Source: Streptomyces sp. NBC_00775 (GTDB taxonomy: Bacteria > Actinomycetota > Actinomycetes > Streptomycetales > Streptomycetaceae). Taken from it: DNA of 64,000 nt. The stretch spans positions 6,076,001 to 6,140,000 of the forward strand of contig NZ_CP108938.1 of the NCBI RefSeq assembly GCF_036347135.1, in the 5' to 3' direction. The notes below the pieces were generated by a model that was given only the letters and a program-made list of their open reading frames with translations, was not told where the DNA came from and did not search any database. Below, in pieces: positions 47,882-57,125 of the stretch. The position numbers were made by a program, and so were the translations under genes. Position 1 is the stretch's first letter; each line of letters opens with the position of its first letter.

Positions 47882-50845
47882 ATGGAGGAGGCATCGGTGG
47901 CGGGCGAGTCCCCCGACAGGTCGAAGCAGCACGAGTCGTCGGCATCGTCGGCAGAAGCGACGCCGGGGACCCCGGCCTCGGTTCCGAATCCGGCGCGGGG
48001 CGCCGCGCCGGCCGCGGCTTCGGCTCCGGCCGCGGCTGACCCCCGCATGGCGGTGGCGCGCGAACGGGCGTCCACCGTGGGGGTGGATCAGGCTACGGCG
48101 GTGTTCTCCACGAAGGCCCTCGCGGCGGCGGAGGGATCGCTGAAGCAGGCCGAGGGGACCTCCGCGCCGGAGGACGCCTCGTCGGACGGGGGCGCGTCCT
48201 CCGGGTCCGGCAAGAGTGGCCCCGAGAGCGACTCCCGGCTGCGCGCGGCCGTGGCCGCGTGGGTGGCGGGGGCGGACGGGGACGAGTCCGCGGCGGCCGG
48301 CCGTGACGGCGGGAACTCCGCCGCGGGGCGCCCCGGGACCGACACGGCCACGGAGGGCACCGACGACGTGGCTGACGCCGCCGACGCCGCCGACGCCGCC
48401 GACGAGGAATCCACCGAACCGGTGGCCGACGTCGACGCCGACGCCGACGCGGCGGACGCCGAGGGCGACCGTGACTCGGGCGTGTCTGACGTGGCGTCAA
48501 CTGCCGATGTCGATGCCACCGCCGACGTCGTTTCCGGCGAGGCTCGGGACACCGCCTCCGGCGAGGCTTCTTCCGCGGGGGAGCCCGAGGCCAAGAGTGC
48601 CTCCGACACCGCCTCCGCGCCCGCAGCCGAGCCCAAGCCCAAGCCCGAGGCGGAGGGCGGCACTTCGGGCAAGGATGCCGCCTCCGGTCCGAAGAGCACG
48701 TCGGAGGACTCCCCGAAGGAGCCCGCCGACGCGTCTCCGGAGGACTCCCCGAAGGAGCCCTCGAAGGCCGCCTCGGCCCCCGCCAAGGGCTCCACGGACT
48801 CGAAGGACTCGGCTCCTGCCAAGGACTCGGCTTCCGTCAAGGACTCGGCTCCCGCCAAGGACCCGGTCGACACCGGGGACTCGAAGGACTCGAAGGCCTC
48901 TGTCGACGCGAAGGCCTCCGCCGACAGGGAGACGCCCGCCGACGCGAAGGACCCGGTCGACCCGCGGGGCTCCGCGGTCGCGAAGGGCTCCACGGATGCG
49001 AAGGCTTCTGCGGCGGCCGAGACTCCGGCCGACGCCAAGGCTTCTGCGGCGGCGAAGACTCCGGCCGACGCCAAGGCTTCCGCGGCGGCCGAGACCCCGG
49101 CCGACGTCAAGGACTCCGCTCCCGCCGAGACCCCGGCCGACGTCAAGGACTCCACCCCCGAGCCCCCCGTCGATCAGCCCACCGCCGTCTTCAAGGCCCC
49201 TCGGCCCCCGGCCGTGGACCAGCCCACCACCATGCTCAAGCTGGGCGGTGCCACCAAGCCGCCCACCGCCAAGCCCGCAGGCGAGTCCACCGCCAAGCCC
49301 GCGAGCAAGCCGGACCCCACCGCCAAGCCCGCAGGCGAGTCCACCGCCAAGCCCGCGAGCAAGCCGGACCCCACCGCCAAGCCCGAGTCCGACCCCGAGC
49401 GCACCAGCAAGTTCGTCGCCCTCAAGCCGCTCGACGCGGCGGCCCCCGCGAAGCCGAAGGCCCCGGCCGGGCCCGCGAGCACCCCCGCCGACGCGACCGC
49501 CGCCCTGCCGCAGGTCGGCCCCGAGCGCACCACCCAGCAGCCGTTGCCGCCGAAGCCGCCGCTGGATCTGCTGGCCGAGCTGACGAACACGCCGCCGCCC
49601 CCGCAGACCCCGGTCCGGACGGTCGTGCGGCGGGTCAAGATCTGGACCCCGCTGGTCCTGCTGCTCGCGGTGGTCTTTGCAGTCGTACAGGCGGTACGCC
49701 CGCTCCCGGCCCCGGCCCTCGCGCTCACCGCCGACGAGACGTACACCTTCGACGGCGGCACGCTCGACCTGCCCTGGCCGGGCCAGGGACAGTCGGCGAT
49801 CGAGGTCGAGGGCGTCGGCAGCCTCGGTACGGAGGGCAAGCAGTCGCCCGCCCCCATCGCGAGCGTCGCCAAGATCATGACGGCGTACGTGATCCTTCAG
49901 GAGCACCCGCTGAAGGGGAACGAGGGCGGCGAGAAGATCACCGTCGACCAGCAGGCCGAGGACGAGTCGAAGCTGCCGGACGAGTCGACGGCGGCGATGT
50001 CGAAGGGCCAGCAGTTCACGGAGCGACAGATGCTCCAGATGCTGATGATCCCGTCGGGCAACAACGCGGCACGGCTGCTGGCCCGCTGGGACTCCGACAA
50101 CAAGACCTTCGTCGCCAAGATGAACGCCGCGGCCAAGAAGCTCGGCATGACGAAGTCGGCGTACACGGACCCGAGCGGTCTGGAGAAGACGACGGTCAGC
50201 ACCGCCACCGATCAGCTCAAGCTGGCCAAGGCCGTCATGCAGGACGAGGTGTTCCGCGGCATCGTCGGGATGGCCAGCGCCAAGATCCCCGGCCTCGACA
50301 GCACCATCTACAACAACAACGACCTGCTGGTGAAGCAGGTCGGCGTGATCGGCCTGAAGACCGGCTCGTCGACGCCCGCGGGCGGCAACCTGGTGTGGGC
50401 CGCCACCAAGACGGTGAACGGCAAGACACAGACGGTCTACGGAGCCGTCCTGAACCAGAACGCCGGCACCGGCAAGGTCTGGGACAGCCTCCAGCTGGCG
50501 CTCACCAACAGCCAGAAGCTGATCGACAAGGTCCAGCAGAGCCTGATCTCCGCCACGGTCGTGAAGAAGGGCCAGGTCGTCGGCTATGTGGACGACCAGC
50601 TCGGCGGCCAGACCCCCGTCGTCGCCACCAAGAACATGACGGCGGTCGGCTGGCCCGGTCTGAAGACCAAGCTGTCGGTCGGCCTGGTCGACGGCAAGGC
50701 GGTTCCGCACAGCGGCAAGGCCGGCACGGTCGTCGGTCAGCTGACGGTCGGCGACGGCTCCAGTCACGCCGTGAAGATCCCCGTCGCGCTCCAGTCGGAC
50801 CTCACCGAGCCCGCCCTCGGCGCCAAGCTGACCCGCGTCGGCTGA
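47882..50845 (+). CDS. D-alanyl-D-alanine carboxypeptidase with long disordered N-terminus
   Basis: The 987-residue protein ends in a class-A low-molecular-weight PBP domain. The nucleophile motif SVAK is at 661-664, SGN at 725-727 and KTG at 826-828, followed by a small C-terminal domain. A single membrane span (LVLLLAVVFAVVQAV, about 590) anchors it with the N-terminus inside. The preceding 570-odd residues are low-complexity Ala/Asp/Lys/Pro/Ser sequence with tandem units such as KPAGESTAKPASKPDPTA. Typical enzymes lack such a tail, though Streptomyces homologues with Pro/Ala-rich cytoplasmic tails occur. It trims peptidoglycan stem peptides. ATG 47882 follows GGAGGG. Confidence 0.92.
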   Translation: MEEASVAGESPDRSKQHESSASSAEATPGTPASVPNPARGAAPAAASAPAAADPRMAVARERASTVGVDQATAVFSTKALAAAEGSLKQAEGTSAPEDASSDGGASSGSGKSGPESDSRLRAAVAAWVAGADGDESAAAGRDGGNSAAGRPGTDTATEGTDDVADAADAADAADEESTEPVADVDADADAADAEGDRDSGVSDVASTADVDATADVVSGEARDTASGEASSAGEPEAKSASDTASAPAAEPKPKPEAEGGTSGKDAASGPKSTSEDSPKEPADASPEDSPKEPSKAASAPAKGSTDSKDSAPAKDSASVKDSAPAKDPVDTGDSKDSKASVDAKASADRETPADAKDPVDPRGSAVAKGSTDAKASAAAETPADAKASAAAKTPADAKASAAAETPADVKDSAPAETPADVKDSTPEPPVDQPTAVFKAPRPPAVDQPTTMLKLGGATKPPTAKPAGESTAKPASKPDPTAKPAGESTAKPASKPDPTAKPESDPERTSKFVALKPLDAAAPAKPKAPAGPASTPADATAALPQVGPERTTQQPLPPKPPLDLLAELTNTPPPPQTPVRTVVRRVKIWTPLVLLLAVVFAVVQAVRPLPAPALALTADETYTFDGGTLDLPWPGQGQSAIEVEGVGSLGTEGKQSPAPIASVAKIMTAYVILQEHPLKGNEGGEKITVDQQAEDESKLPDESTAAMSKGQQFTERQMLQMLMIPSGNNAARLLARWDSDNKTFVAKMNAAAKKLGMTKSAYTDPSGLEKTTVSTATDQLKLAKAVMQDEVFRGIVGMASAKIPGLDSTIYNNNDLLVKQVGVIGLKTGSSTPAGGNLVWAATKTVNGKTQTVYGAVLNQNAGTGKVWDSLQLALTNSQKLIDKVQQSLISATVVKKGQVVGYVDDQLGGQTPVVATKNMTAVGWPGLKTKLSVGLVDGKAVPHSGKAGTVVGQLTVGDGSSHAVKIPVALQSDLTEPALGAKLTRVG
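49264..49384 (+). repeat. 54-bp in-frame tandem repeat in the carboxypeptidase tail
   Basis: A 54-bp unit encoding KPAGESTAKPASKPDPTA occurs twice with no differences. Shorter units (SAAAETPADAKA-like, 49009-49120) repeat three to four times upstream. Both keep the reading frame. Confidence 0.85.
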
Positions 50846-51083
50846 ACGGACCGTACGCAGCGGCCGTAGGAACAGTCGTACGGAACGGACGTACGCACCG
50901 GTGAGGTACCGACCCGCGCACCGGTGACGTACGACATATACGAAAGAACGCACCGCACCCCGCCGATGGCGCCCCACCCGGGCGCCCACCGACGGGGTGC
51001 GTGCTAGCGTCGCGAGATCGGGGCTGGTCGCGAGCCGCGGGTCCCGGACGAGACGGAAAACGGGACAGTGGGAGTGCCTTGCA

Positions 51084-52928
51084 GTGGCCACAGCGGAGCC
51101 GACACACGCCGACGACGCCGATCCGGGCCCAGGAACAGGCCCGCGAATACCGCTGCGCGCCCGCACACCTGAGGGAGGGCGCGGCGAAGCGTCCGAAGCG
51201 TCCGAGGCGGCACACAGCACCCGCCTGAGCCGGTTCCTCCGGCACCCCGTCACCCTCGCCACCGCCCTCTCCGGCGTACTGCACATCGTCTGGTTCTTCA
51301 CGTTCGCGAACAGTGGTGGGGATCTCGCCGCGCAGGACGCGTGGGCGGAGTTCGTGGGGCGGCACCCGGACTCGGCGTACAACCTCGCCTGGTACGGCGG
51401 GATGCACCCGGTGTCGTACAGCGTGGTGTCGCCGTATCTGATGTCGGTGCTCGGCGTCCGTACGACGATGATGATCGCCGGGACCATCTCGGCGGGCCTG
51501 CTGACGATGATCCTGATCCGCAGCCGGGCGGTGAAGAACCCGCTGTGGCCGGCCCTCGGGGGCGTCTTCGCGCTGTTGTGCAACGCGATCTCGGGCCGGG
51601 TGACGTACGGCCTGGGCATCGTGTTCGCGCTCGGTGCGACGGCGATCGTCTTCTGCTGGCCGTACCGCTGGCGCTACAAACGCTGGGCGAAGGCCCTGTG
51701 CGCGGCGCCGCTCGCCGCGCTGGCGACCGCCGCGTCGCCGGTGGCCGGGCTGTTCGTCGGCCTGGTGGCGGTGGCCCTGTTCCTCCAGAAGCGCCGCCCC
51801 GGCGCGTACGCCCTCGGGATCGCGCCGACGCTCGTGGTGGCCGTGTCGGCCTGGCTGTTCCCGTTCTCCGGCACCCAGCCGATGGCCTGGTACTCGGTCA
51901 TCCTGCCGTTCCTGTACGCGGTCCTGGTCTTCTCCCTGGTTCCCAAGGAGTGGAAGACGGTACGGATCACGGCGGCGGTGTACGGCCTCGGTGTCCTCCT
52001 CGTCTGGCTGATCAGCTCGCAGATCGGCACCAACATCAGCCGGCTCCCGATGCTGTTCGGGGGCGTCACGCTGCTGGCGGCCCTGCCCTTCACCGTGCCG
52101 AAGTCGCGCAAGTGGTACACCCTCGTCATCGCCATCGTCGGGATCAACGGGTGGATCGGCTTCAAGTCGGTCGACGACATAGTGCATACGACTCCGGCGG
52201 CGTCCTGGGCGCGCGAGTTGGCCCCTCTCGTCAACCAGCTCCAGGTGGTGGGCGCCGAGAAGGGCCGCGTGGAAGTGGTCCCCGCCCGTTCCCACCGGGA
52301 GGCCTCCGCCCTCGCCCCGTACGTGAACCTCGCCCGCGGCTGGAACCGCCAGGCCGACATGGAGCGCAACCCGCTCTTCTACGACGACACCCTCAACTCC
52401 GCGAACTACCACGAGTGGCTCCAGCGCTGGGCCGTCCACTACGTGGTGCTGCCGAAGGGCGAACCGGACGGTGACGGCGGCGAACGCGAACGCCAGCTCG
52501 TCCAGCGCGGTATGCCTTACCTCCGGCAGATCTGGGGCGACGCGAACTGGCAGCTCTTCGCGGTTACGGACCCCGCGCAGCTCGCCGAGCCCAACGCCGT
52601 CGTCGACAGCGCGGAACAGGGTGAGCTGACCATCGAGGTGGAGAAGGCGGGGCGCATCCTCATCCGCGTCCCGTACTCCCCGTGGCTCAGCATCGTCGAC
52701 GCCAAGGGCAAGAGTGTGCAGCCGCCGCAGGAGACGGAGGCGTCCAAGCACCGTGAGGACGGCACGCCGAAGACGTTCGACAATCTCAACGGTTGCCTGA
52801 TGCCGACGGAGGAGACCGCGGCGGGCGACAAATGGACCGAGCTCCTGGCCCCCAAGCCGGGCACCTACCGCCTGGCGGCGCCCTACCAGCTCCCCCGGGG
52901 GACACCGTGCCCGGAGGAACTGCGCTGA
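51084..52928 (+). CDS. Large integral membrane protein, unknown (GT-C/MFS-like)
   Basis: The 614-residue protein has a short Asp/Pro-rich start, about 9-11 membrane spans (from VTLATALSGVLHIVWFFTF to LLAALPFTV), and a roughly 240-residue extracytoplasmic C-domain with a YVVLPKG motif. The first loop contains GGDLAAQDAWAEFVGRHPDSAYNLAWYGGMHPVSY. This polytopic-plus-soluble-tail layout is like GT-C-fold membrane enzymes, but I cannot assign an activity. GTG 51084 has GGGAG upstream. It follows the carboxypeptidase by about 240 bp, so a cell-envelope role is plausible. Confidence 0.8.
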   Translation: MATAEPTHADDADPGPGTGPRIPLRARTPEGGRGEASEASEAAHSTRLSRFLRHPVTLATALSGVLHIVWFFTFANSGGDLAAQDAWAEFVGRHPDSAYNLAWYGGMHPVSYSVVSPYLMSVLGVRTTMMIAGTISAGLLTMILIRSRAVKNPLWPALGGVFALLCNAISGRVTYGLGIVFALGATAIVFCWPYRWRYKRWAKALCAAPLAALATAASPVAGLFVGLVAVALFLQKRRPGAYALGIAPTLVVAVSAWLFPFSGTQPMAWYSVILPFLYAVLVFSLVPKEWKTVRITAAVYGLGVLLVWLISSQIGTNISRLPMLFGGVTLLAALPFTVPKSRKWYTLVIAIVGINGWIGFKSVDDIVHTTPAASWARELAPLVNQLQVVGAEKGRVEVVPARSHREASALAPYVNLARGWNRQADMERNPLFYDDTLNSANYHEWLQRWAVHYVVLPKGEPDGDGGERERQLVQRGMPYLRQIWGDANWQLFAVTDPAQLAEPNAVVDSAEQGELTIEVEKAGRILIRVPYSPWLSIVDAKGKSVQPPQETEASKHREDGTPKTFDNLNGCLMPTEETAAGDKWTELLAPKPGTYRLAAPYQLPRGTPCPEELR

Positions 52929-52961
52929 CGGTGGGTGGGGGTGCCGGGGGGTTGTTCTTTG

Positions 52962-53160
52962 GCTGCGGGCCGGTGGGGGCTGGTCGCGCAGTTCCCCGCG
53001 CCCCTGAAGGCGCGGGGCTTCGCCCCGCGATCCCCCGCCCGCCCCGGGGTCTTTTAGGGGCGCGGGGAACTGCGCAATCTTTTAGGGGGGTCTGGGGGCG
53101 CAGCCCCCAGGAACGGATGGGACGGGTAGGGGCGGCGGGGGCGAAAACCGGCCCCGACGA
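52962..53160. repeat. Dispersed intergenic hairpin repeat, copy c (composite)
   Basis: The block begins CTGCGGGCCGGTGGGGGCTG and holds the GCGCAGTTCCCCGCGCCCC core twice in opposite orientation (52987 and about 53057). Between them lies a CGCGGGGCTTCGCCCCGCG hairpin. A GGGGGCGCAGCCCCC hairpin and a GGGACGGGTAGGGGCGGCGG tail follow; this tail module recurs inverted at 59380. It separates converging genes. Confidence 0.9.
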
Positions 53161-53162
53161 CG

Positions 53163-54029
53163 TCACCTCACCGGAAACGCCACATCGCACACCGCGTCCT
53201 CCGGCCCCGCCGCGTCCCAGTCCGCGAAGTAGACCTCACGGCAGGGACCGTCGTACGACAGCCCCTGTTCGGTGATCCACGCCTCGACGGCCTCGAACGC
53301 GGCGAGGATCTGGGGGTGGGCGACCTGGGCCTTGGTGATACGGGCGTAGGCGAGCCGCTGGGCGGGCTCGACCCGGACCTGGATTCCCCGGGCCCGCGCC
53401 TGCCCCTCGGCCCAGACCCGCGCGGCGTCCGCGTCGGCGACCGGTACGCACGACTCGGCGGGCCCGTCGCTCTCGTTGCTGACCTCGGCGTAGTAGACGA
53501 CGAAGGGGTCTCCGGTGATCCCCCCGGCCTCCCGGGCGCCCTCCTCCAGCCGCCCCAGCGCGGCCGGGATCCAGACCGGCAGCTCGTCCGCGAGCAGGTG
53601 CCGCTTCTCCGTCAGCACCACGCGCTCGGGCACCTCGACCGTCTCGACAACGAACTTCCCGTACATCTCCGAACTCCTCCCGGACAGTCGTCCACGGAGG
53701 TACTCGGCCAGCGTCCGCTGCGAGGCGAACCGCGCCTCGGTGTCCGCCCAGTACGCGTCGAGGAGGCCGGCGGCGGCGGAACCCTCCGCCGCCACCACCT
53801 CCGCGATCCGCGCGAGCGGCATGTCGAGCTGCCGCAGCAGCGCGACGAGCCGGGCGCGTTCGACCTGGTCGGCGCGGTAGTAGCGGTAACCGCTGACCTC
53901 GTCGACGTGCGCCGGGGCCAGCAGCCCCAGCCGGTCGTACAGCCGCAGAGCCTTCGGCGAGAGCCGGGCCCGCGCGGCGAACGCACCGATCGTGAGCAGT
54001 TCCTTGTCCACGAGCACATCCTCCGTCAC
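53163..54029 (-). CDS. MerR-family regulator with GyrI-like effector domain
   Basis: The 288-residue regulator has a MerR HTH (LTIGAFAARARLSPKALRLYDRLGLLAPAHVDEVSGYRYYRADQVERARLVALLRQLDMPLARIAEVV), a coiled linker, and a C-terminal GyrI/AraC-effector-like domain (EVPERVVLTEKRHLLADELPVWIPAALGRLEEGA to the end). BmrR-type multidrug sensors share this layout. GTG 54029 is chosen for the GGAAGG just upstream. It lies 53 bp behind the glutathione peroxidase gene in the same direction. Confidence 0.88.
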   Translation of the reverse strand: MTEDVLVDKELLTIGAFAARARLSPKALRLYDRLGLLAPAHVDEVSGYRYYRADQVERARLVALLRQLDMPLARIAEVVAAEGSAAAGLLDAYWADTEARFASQRTLAEYLRGRLSGRSSEMYGKFVVETVEVPERVVLTEKRHLLADELPVWIPAALGRLEEGAREAGGITGDPFVVYYAEVSNESDGPAESCVPVADADAARVWAEGQARARGIQVRVEPAQRLAYARITKAQVAHPQILAAFEAVEAWITEQGLSYDGPCREVYFADWDAAGPEDAVCDVAFPVR

Positions 54030-54082
54030 CGGGCACCTTCCGCCCGGTGACATGGAGACTCGACCCTGCCCCAGGGGCAAGG

Positions 54083-54583
54083 TCAACCGGCGAGCTGCTT
54101 CTCCACCGCCGCGACGACCTCGGCCGACTCCGGCTCGGTCTGCGGCGAGAAGCGGGCGACGACCGCGCCGTCCCGGCCGATCAGGAACTTCTCGAAGTTC
54201 CAGCGGATGTCCCCGCTGTGGCCCTCGGCGTCCTCGGTGCCGACCAGCCGCTCGTACAGCCCGTGCCGCGCGTCGCCGTTCACCTCGACCTTCTCGGTGA
54301 GCGGGAAGGTCACGCCGTACGTGGCGGAGCAGAACTCGGCGATCTCCTCGGAGGTGCCGGGCTCCTGCCCGAGGAACTGGTTGCAGGGCACGCCGAGGAC
54401 GGTGAAGCCCTGGTCGGCGTAGCGCTCCTGGAGCCGCTCAAGGCCCGCGTACTGCGGGGTCAGCCCGCACTTGGAGGCCACGTTCACGATGAGGACGGCC
54501 TTGCCGCGGTACTGACCGAGATCGGCCGAACCGCCCTTGAGTGCCCCGATTTCGACGTCAAGTACAGAATTCTCAGTAGTCAT
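54083..54583 (-). CDS. Glutathione peroxidase-family thiol peroxidase
   Basis: The 166-residue enzyme has LIVNVASKCGLTPQYAGLERLQERY (peroxidatic Cys in place of selenocysteine), the VLGVPCNQFLGQEPG motif with the resolving-Cys region and catalytic Gln, and IRWNFEKFLIGRDG with the catalytic Trp-Asn. Actinobacteria lack glutathione, so thioredoxin or mycothiol is the likely reductant. It stands between the Lrp/AsnC gene (9 bp upstream) and the MerR gene, so the three may be transcribed together. Confidence 0.93.
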   Translation of the reverse strand: MTTENSVLDVEIGALKGGSADLGQYRGKAVLIVNVASKCGLTPQYAGLERLQERYADQGFTVLGVPCNQFLGQEPGTSEEIAEFCSATYGVTFPLTEKVEVNGDARHGLYERLVGTEDAEGHSGDIRWNFEKFLIGRDGAVVARFSPQTEPESAEVVAAVEKQLAG

Positions 54584-54592
54584 ACAGCGATG

Positions 54593-55039
54593 CTAACCAG
54601 CGTGCACGGGCCGCTCGAAGAAGGTCTCCAGGACGACCGTCGCCTGTGTTCCGCTGACCCCGTCGATCGCGTACAGGCGGCGCAGTACGTCCTGGAGCTG
54701 CTCGGTCGTCGCGGTACGCACCTTCACCAGCAGCGAGGCGCTGCCCGCGATGACGTGGGCCTCCTGGATCTCCGGTACGGCGGCGAAGGCGTCGGCCCGC
54801 TCGCCCATCCACATGTTCGAGTCGACGAGCACGAAGGCGAGGACCCCGCGGTCGAGCGCCGCGGGGTCGACGTCGACCGTCGTGGCCCGGATGACCCCCT
54901 GTTCACGCAGCTTGCGCACCCGCTCGTGCGCGGCGCCCGCCGACAGGCCGACCGCCTTGCCCAGCACGGCGTAGGACTGGGTGGCGTCCTGCTGAAGCAG
55001 TGCGATCAGCTGACGGTCGATGTCATCCACTCGTTTCAT
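54593..55039 (-). CDS. Lrp/AsnC-family transcriptional regulator
   Basis: The 148-residue protein has the Lrp HTH (MKRVDDIDRQLIALLQQDATQSYAVLGKAVGLSAGAAHERVRKLREQGVI) and a RAM ligand domain (LAFVLVDSN, VPEIQEAHVIAGSASLLVKVRTATTEQLQDVLRRLYAIDGV). It usually senses an amino acid. It diverges from the SMP-30 lactonase gene across 76 bp and leads the glutathione peroxidase gene, so either could be its target. Confidence 0.92.
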   Translation of the reverse strand: MKRVDDIDRQLIALLQQDATQSYAVLGKAVGLSAGAAHERVRKLREQGVIRATTVDVDPAALDRGVLAFVLVDSNMWMGERADAFAAVPEIQEAHVIAGSASLLVKVRTATTEQLQDVLRRLYAIDGVSGTQATVVLETFFERPVHAG

Positions 55040-55115
55040 GGAAAGACCATATCTCGTTCGGCGGTGGGCGTGTTACGTTGAATCACGTCCTGATCATTGT
55101 TGCTGAGGGGGAACC

Positions 55116-56033
55116 ATGTCCGGCCACATCGTCGAAGGCCTGTACGAGATCCTGGACGACCGCTTCCGCACCGGCCGCTGTGTCAACGGCGACAGCAGGC
55201 TGGAGGTGCTCCACTCCGGCTGCCGCTGGGCCGAGGGCCCGCTCTACGTGCCCGCCTGGCGTCAGCTGATCTGGAGCGACATCCCGAACGACCGCATCCT
55301 GCGCTGGGACGAGGCCACCGGCACGACCGGCCTCTTCCGCGCCCCGGCCGGTCACAGCAACGGCAACACCCTCGACCGCCAAGGCCGCCTGGTCACCTGT
55401 GAGCAGGGCAACCGCCGCGTCACTCGCACCGAGCCCGACGGCAGCGTCACCGTCCTCGCCGACCGCTACGACGGCAAGCGGCTCAACAGCCCGAACGACG
55501 CGGTCGTCCGCTCCGACGGCACGATCTGGTTCTCCGACCCGGACTTCGGCATCACCAGCGACTACGAGGGCCACCGCGCCGAGTCCGAGATCGGCGCCCG
55601 CAACCTGTACCGGATCGACCCGGCGACCGGCGAGGTCACGCTCGCCGCCGACGGCTTCGACGGGCCCAATGGCGTCATCCTCTCGCCCGACGAGAAGCGG
55701 CTGTACGTCTCCGACTCCCGCGCCGCCCGCGTCCACGTCTTCGATGTCCGCGACGACGGCTCCCTCACGAACGGCAAGGTCTTCGCCGAGGCCAAGGACG
55801 ACGTTCACTTCGACAACATCCGCTTCGACGACGAGGGCCGCCTGTGGGCCGCCGCTCTGGCGGACGGCGTGCACTGCTACGCCCCCGACGGCGACCTCAT
55901 CGGCCGGCTGCTGGTGCCCGAGACGGTCTCCAACATCGCGTTCGGCGGCCCGAAGAACAACCGCCTGTTCATCACGGCGTCCACGTCGCTGTACTCGCTG
56001 GTGATGTCGGTGACGGGAGCGCCACGCGTCTGA
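55116..56033 (+). CDS. SMP-30/gluconolactonase-family protein
   Basis: The 305-residue six-bladed propeller has the family marks CRWAEGPLYVPAWRQLIWSDIPNDRILRWDE, APAGHSNGNTLDRQGRLVTCEQG, LNSPNDAVVRSDGTIWFSDPDFGI, FDGPNGVILSPDEKRLYVSDS and IRFDDEGRLWAA. The Glu, Asn and Asp metal ligands are in place. It hydrolyses a sugar lactone or related lactone. ATG 55116 is preceded by GAGGGGGAACC. It diverges from the Lrp gene and converges on the DUF5937 gene. Confidence 0.93.
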   Translation: MSGHIVEGLYEILDDRFRTGRCVNGDSRLEVLHSGCRWAEGPLYVPAWRQLIWSDIPNDRILRWDEATGTTGLFRAPAGHSNGNTLDRQGRLVTCEQGNRRVTRTEPDGSVTVLADRYDGKRLNSPNDAVVRSDGTIWFSDPDFGITSDYEGHRAESEIGARNLYRIDPATGEVTLAADGFDGPNGVILSPDEKRLYVSDSRAARVHVFDVRDDGSLTNGKVFAEAKDDVHFDNIRFDDEGRLWAAALADGVHCYAPDGDLIGRLLVPETVSNIAFGGPKNNRLFITASTSLYSLVMSVTGAPRV

Positions 56034-56072
56034 GCCTCACGCACCTCACGCGCATCACCTGTCTTGCGCGCA

Positions 56073-57041
56073 TCACGTGCCTTGCGCGGCCCGCACCAGC
56101 ACCTCACCGGCCGCCGTCCGCGAGTACAGCACCGACCGCCCCGCCCGCCGCCGTTCCACCAGCCGCGCGTCCAGCAGCACCTTCAGATGCCGCCCGACCG
56201 AGCCCAGCGCCTGCCCGGTCACGGCGACGAGCTGGCTCGTGGACATGGGGGAGTCGAGGAGGACGAGGACGCCGGCGCGGGCGGGGCCGAGGAGCGCGCC
56301 GAGGCTCTCCGGGACGGCCTCGCCGCCCACGTCGGTCAGGGCGCCCGCGCAGGGGTAGACGACGGCGTACCGGTGCGGCTCCTCCCAGCTCACCCACCCG
56401 GCCTTCGGCGTGACGGGCACGAAGAGGAGCTGGGCGCCGGAGATCTCGCGCGGCGGGTACTCGTGCAGGTTGACCTGGAGCCGGTTGTCGCCGAGCCACC
56501 GGGTGCCCGGCCGCAGCGCGTCCAGGGCCGCCGCCCAGCCGCCCTGACTGAGGTGCGCCGTCCGGGCGACGACGTCCGCCTCCAGGATGCGCCGCCGACG
56601 GTCCCAGTAGGGGCGTACGGATTCCTCCCATATGTAGGTGAGGAGACCGGCGGCGCGCTCGGGCAGGTCGTCGCGGCACGCGAGGTCGGCGGGGAGCGGG
56701 CCGCGCAGGGAGCGGGTGAGGTGGGCGCGGGCGGCCTCCGGCTTCGCCTCGCGCACCCGGGCGACTTCGGCCTCGAAGGACTCGTCGCCGTACGGGGTCG
56801 GGGTCAGGAAGTCGGCGATCCAGTCCCGGCCGAGGCCGGACCGGATCAGCAGCGCGGTGACCGGATCGGCGGCCAGGCGTCTTTGGTACGAGGGCAGGTG
56901 GGCGTTCAGCCAGGTGCGCTCGCCGGGGTGGGTGGCGGCGCCCACGTGCAGCAGCTTCAGGCTCGCGAAGGTCTCGGCGAGGGGGGAGAGGACGAAGCGG
57001 CTGCCGGCGAGGGTGTCGGCGTTGACCTGCCACCAGCCCAT
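56073..57041 (-). CDS. ArsR-like winged-helix regulator of the DUF5937 type
   Basis: The 322-residue protein has an N-terminal helical region (RFVLSPLAETFASLKLLHVGAATHPGERTWLNAHLPSYQRRLAADPVTALLIRSGLG), as in DUF5937 proteins. The C-terminus is an ArsR-type wing: LGPARAGVLVLLDSPMSTSQLVAVTGQALGSVGRHLKVLLDARLVERRRAGRSVLYSRTAAG. It diverges from the MFS transporter gene (84 bp), which it probably represses. ATG 57041 is the family-like start (MGWWQVNADTLAGSRFVLSPLAE). Confidence 0.9.
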   Translation of the reverse strand: MGWWQVNADTLAGSRFVLSPLAETFASLKLLHVGAATHPGERTWLNAHLPSYQRRLAADPVTALLIRSGLGRDWIADFLTPTPYGDESFEAEVARVREAKPEAARAHLTRSLRGPLPADLACRDDLPERAAGLLTYIWEESVRPYWDRRRRILEADVVARTAHLSQGGWAAALDALRPGTRWLGDNRLQVNLHEYPPREISGAQLLFVPVTPKAGWVSWEEPHRYAVVYPCAGALTDVGGEAVPESLGALLGPARAGVLVLLDSPMSTSQLVAVTGQALGSVGRHLKVLLDARLVERRRAGRSVLYSRTAAGEVLVRAAQGT

Positions 57042-57125
57042 CCGCCCCGCCTTCCCCTCGCCCCTTGGTTTCGCGCCCGCGCGAAACAATAACGGCCGCC
57101 CGTCGCGTCCTCGCAGACTCCGCCC

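Noticed and set aside
48486..48500. CTGACGTGGCGTCAA, resembling the CTGACGNNNCGTCAG operator
   Set aside because: It lies inside the low-complexity coding region of the carboxypeptidase, has a right-arm mismatch, and is far from any start codon; repeated GAC/GTC codons make such matches likely by chance.
48497..51619. A 1040-codon antisense frame over the carboxypeptidase and membrane-protein genes
   Set aside because: It arises from the repetitive GC-rich sense genes; its translation is Arg/Gly/Leu-rich without recognisable domains.
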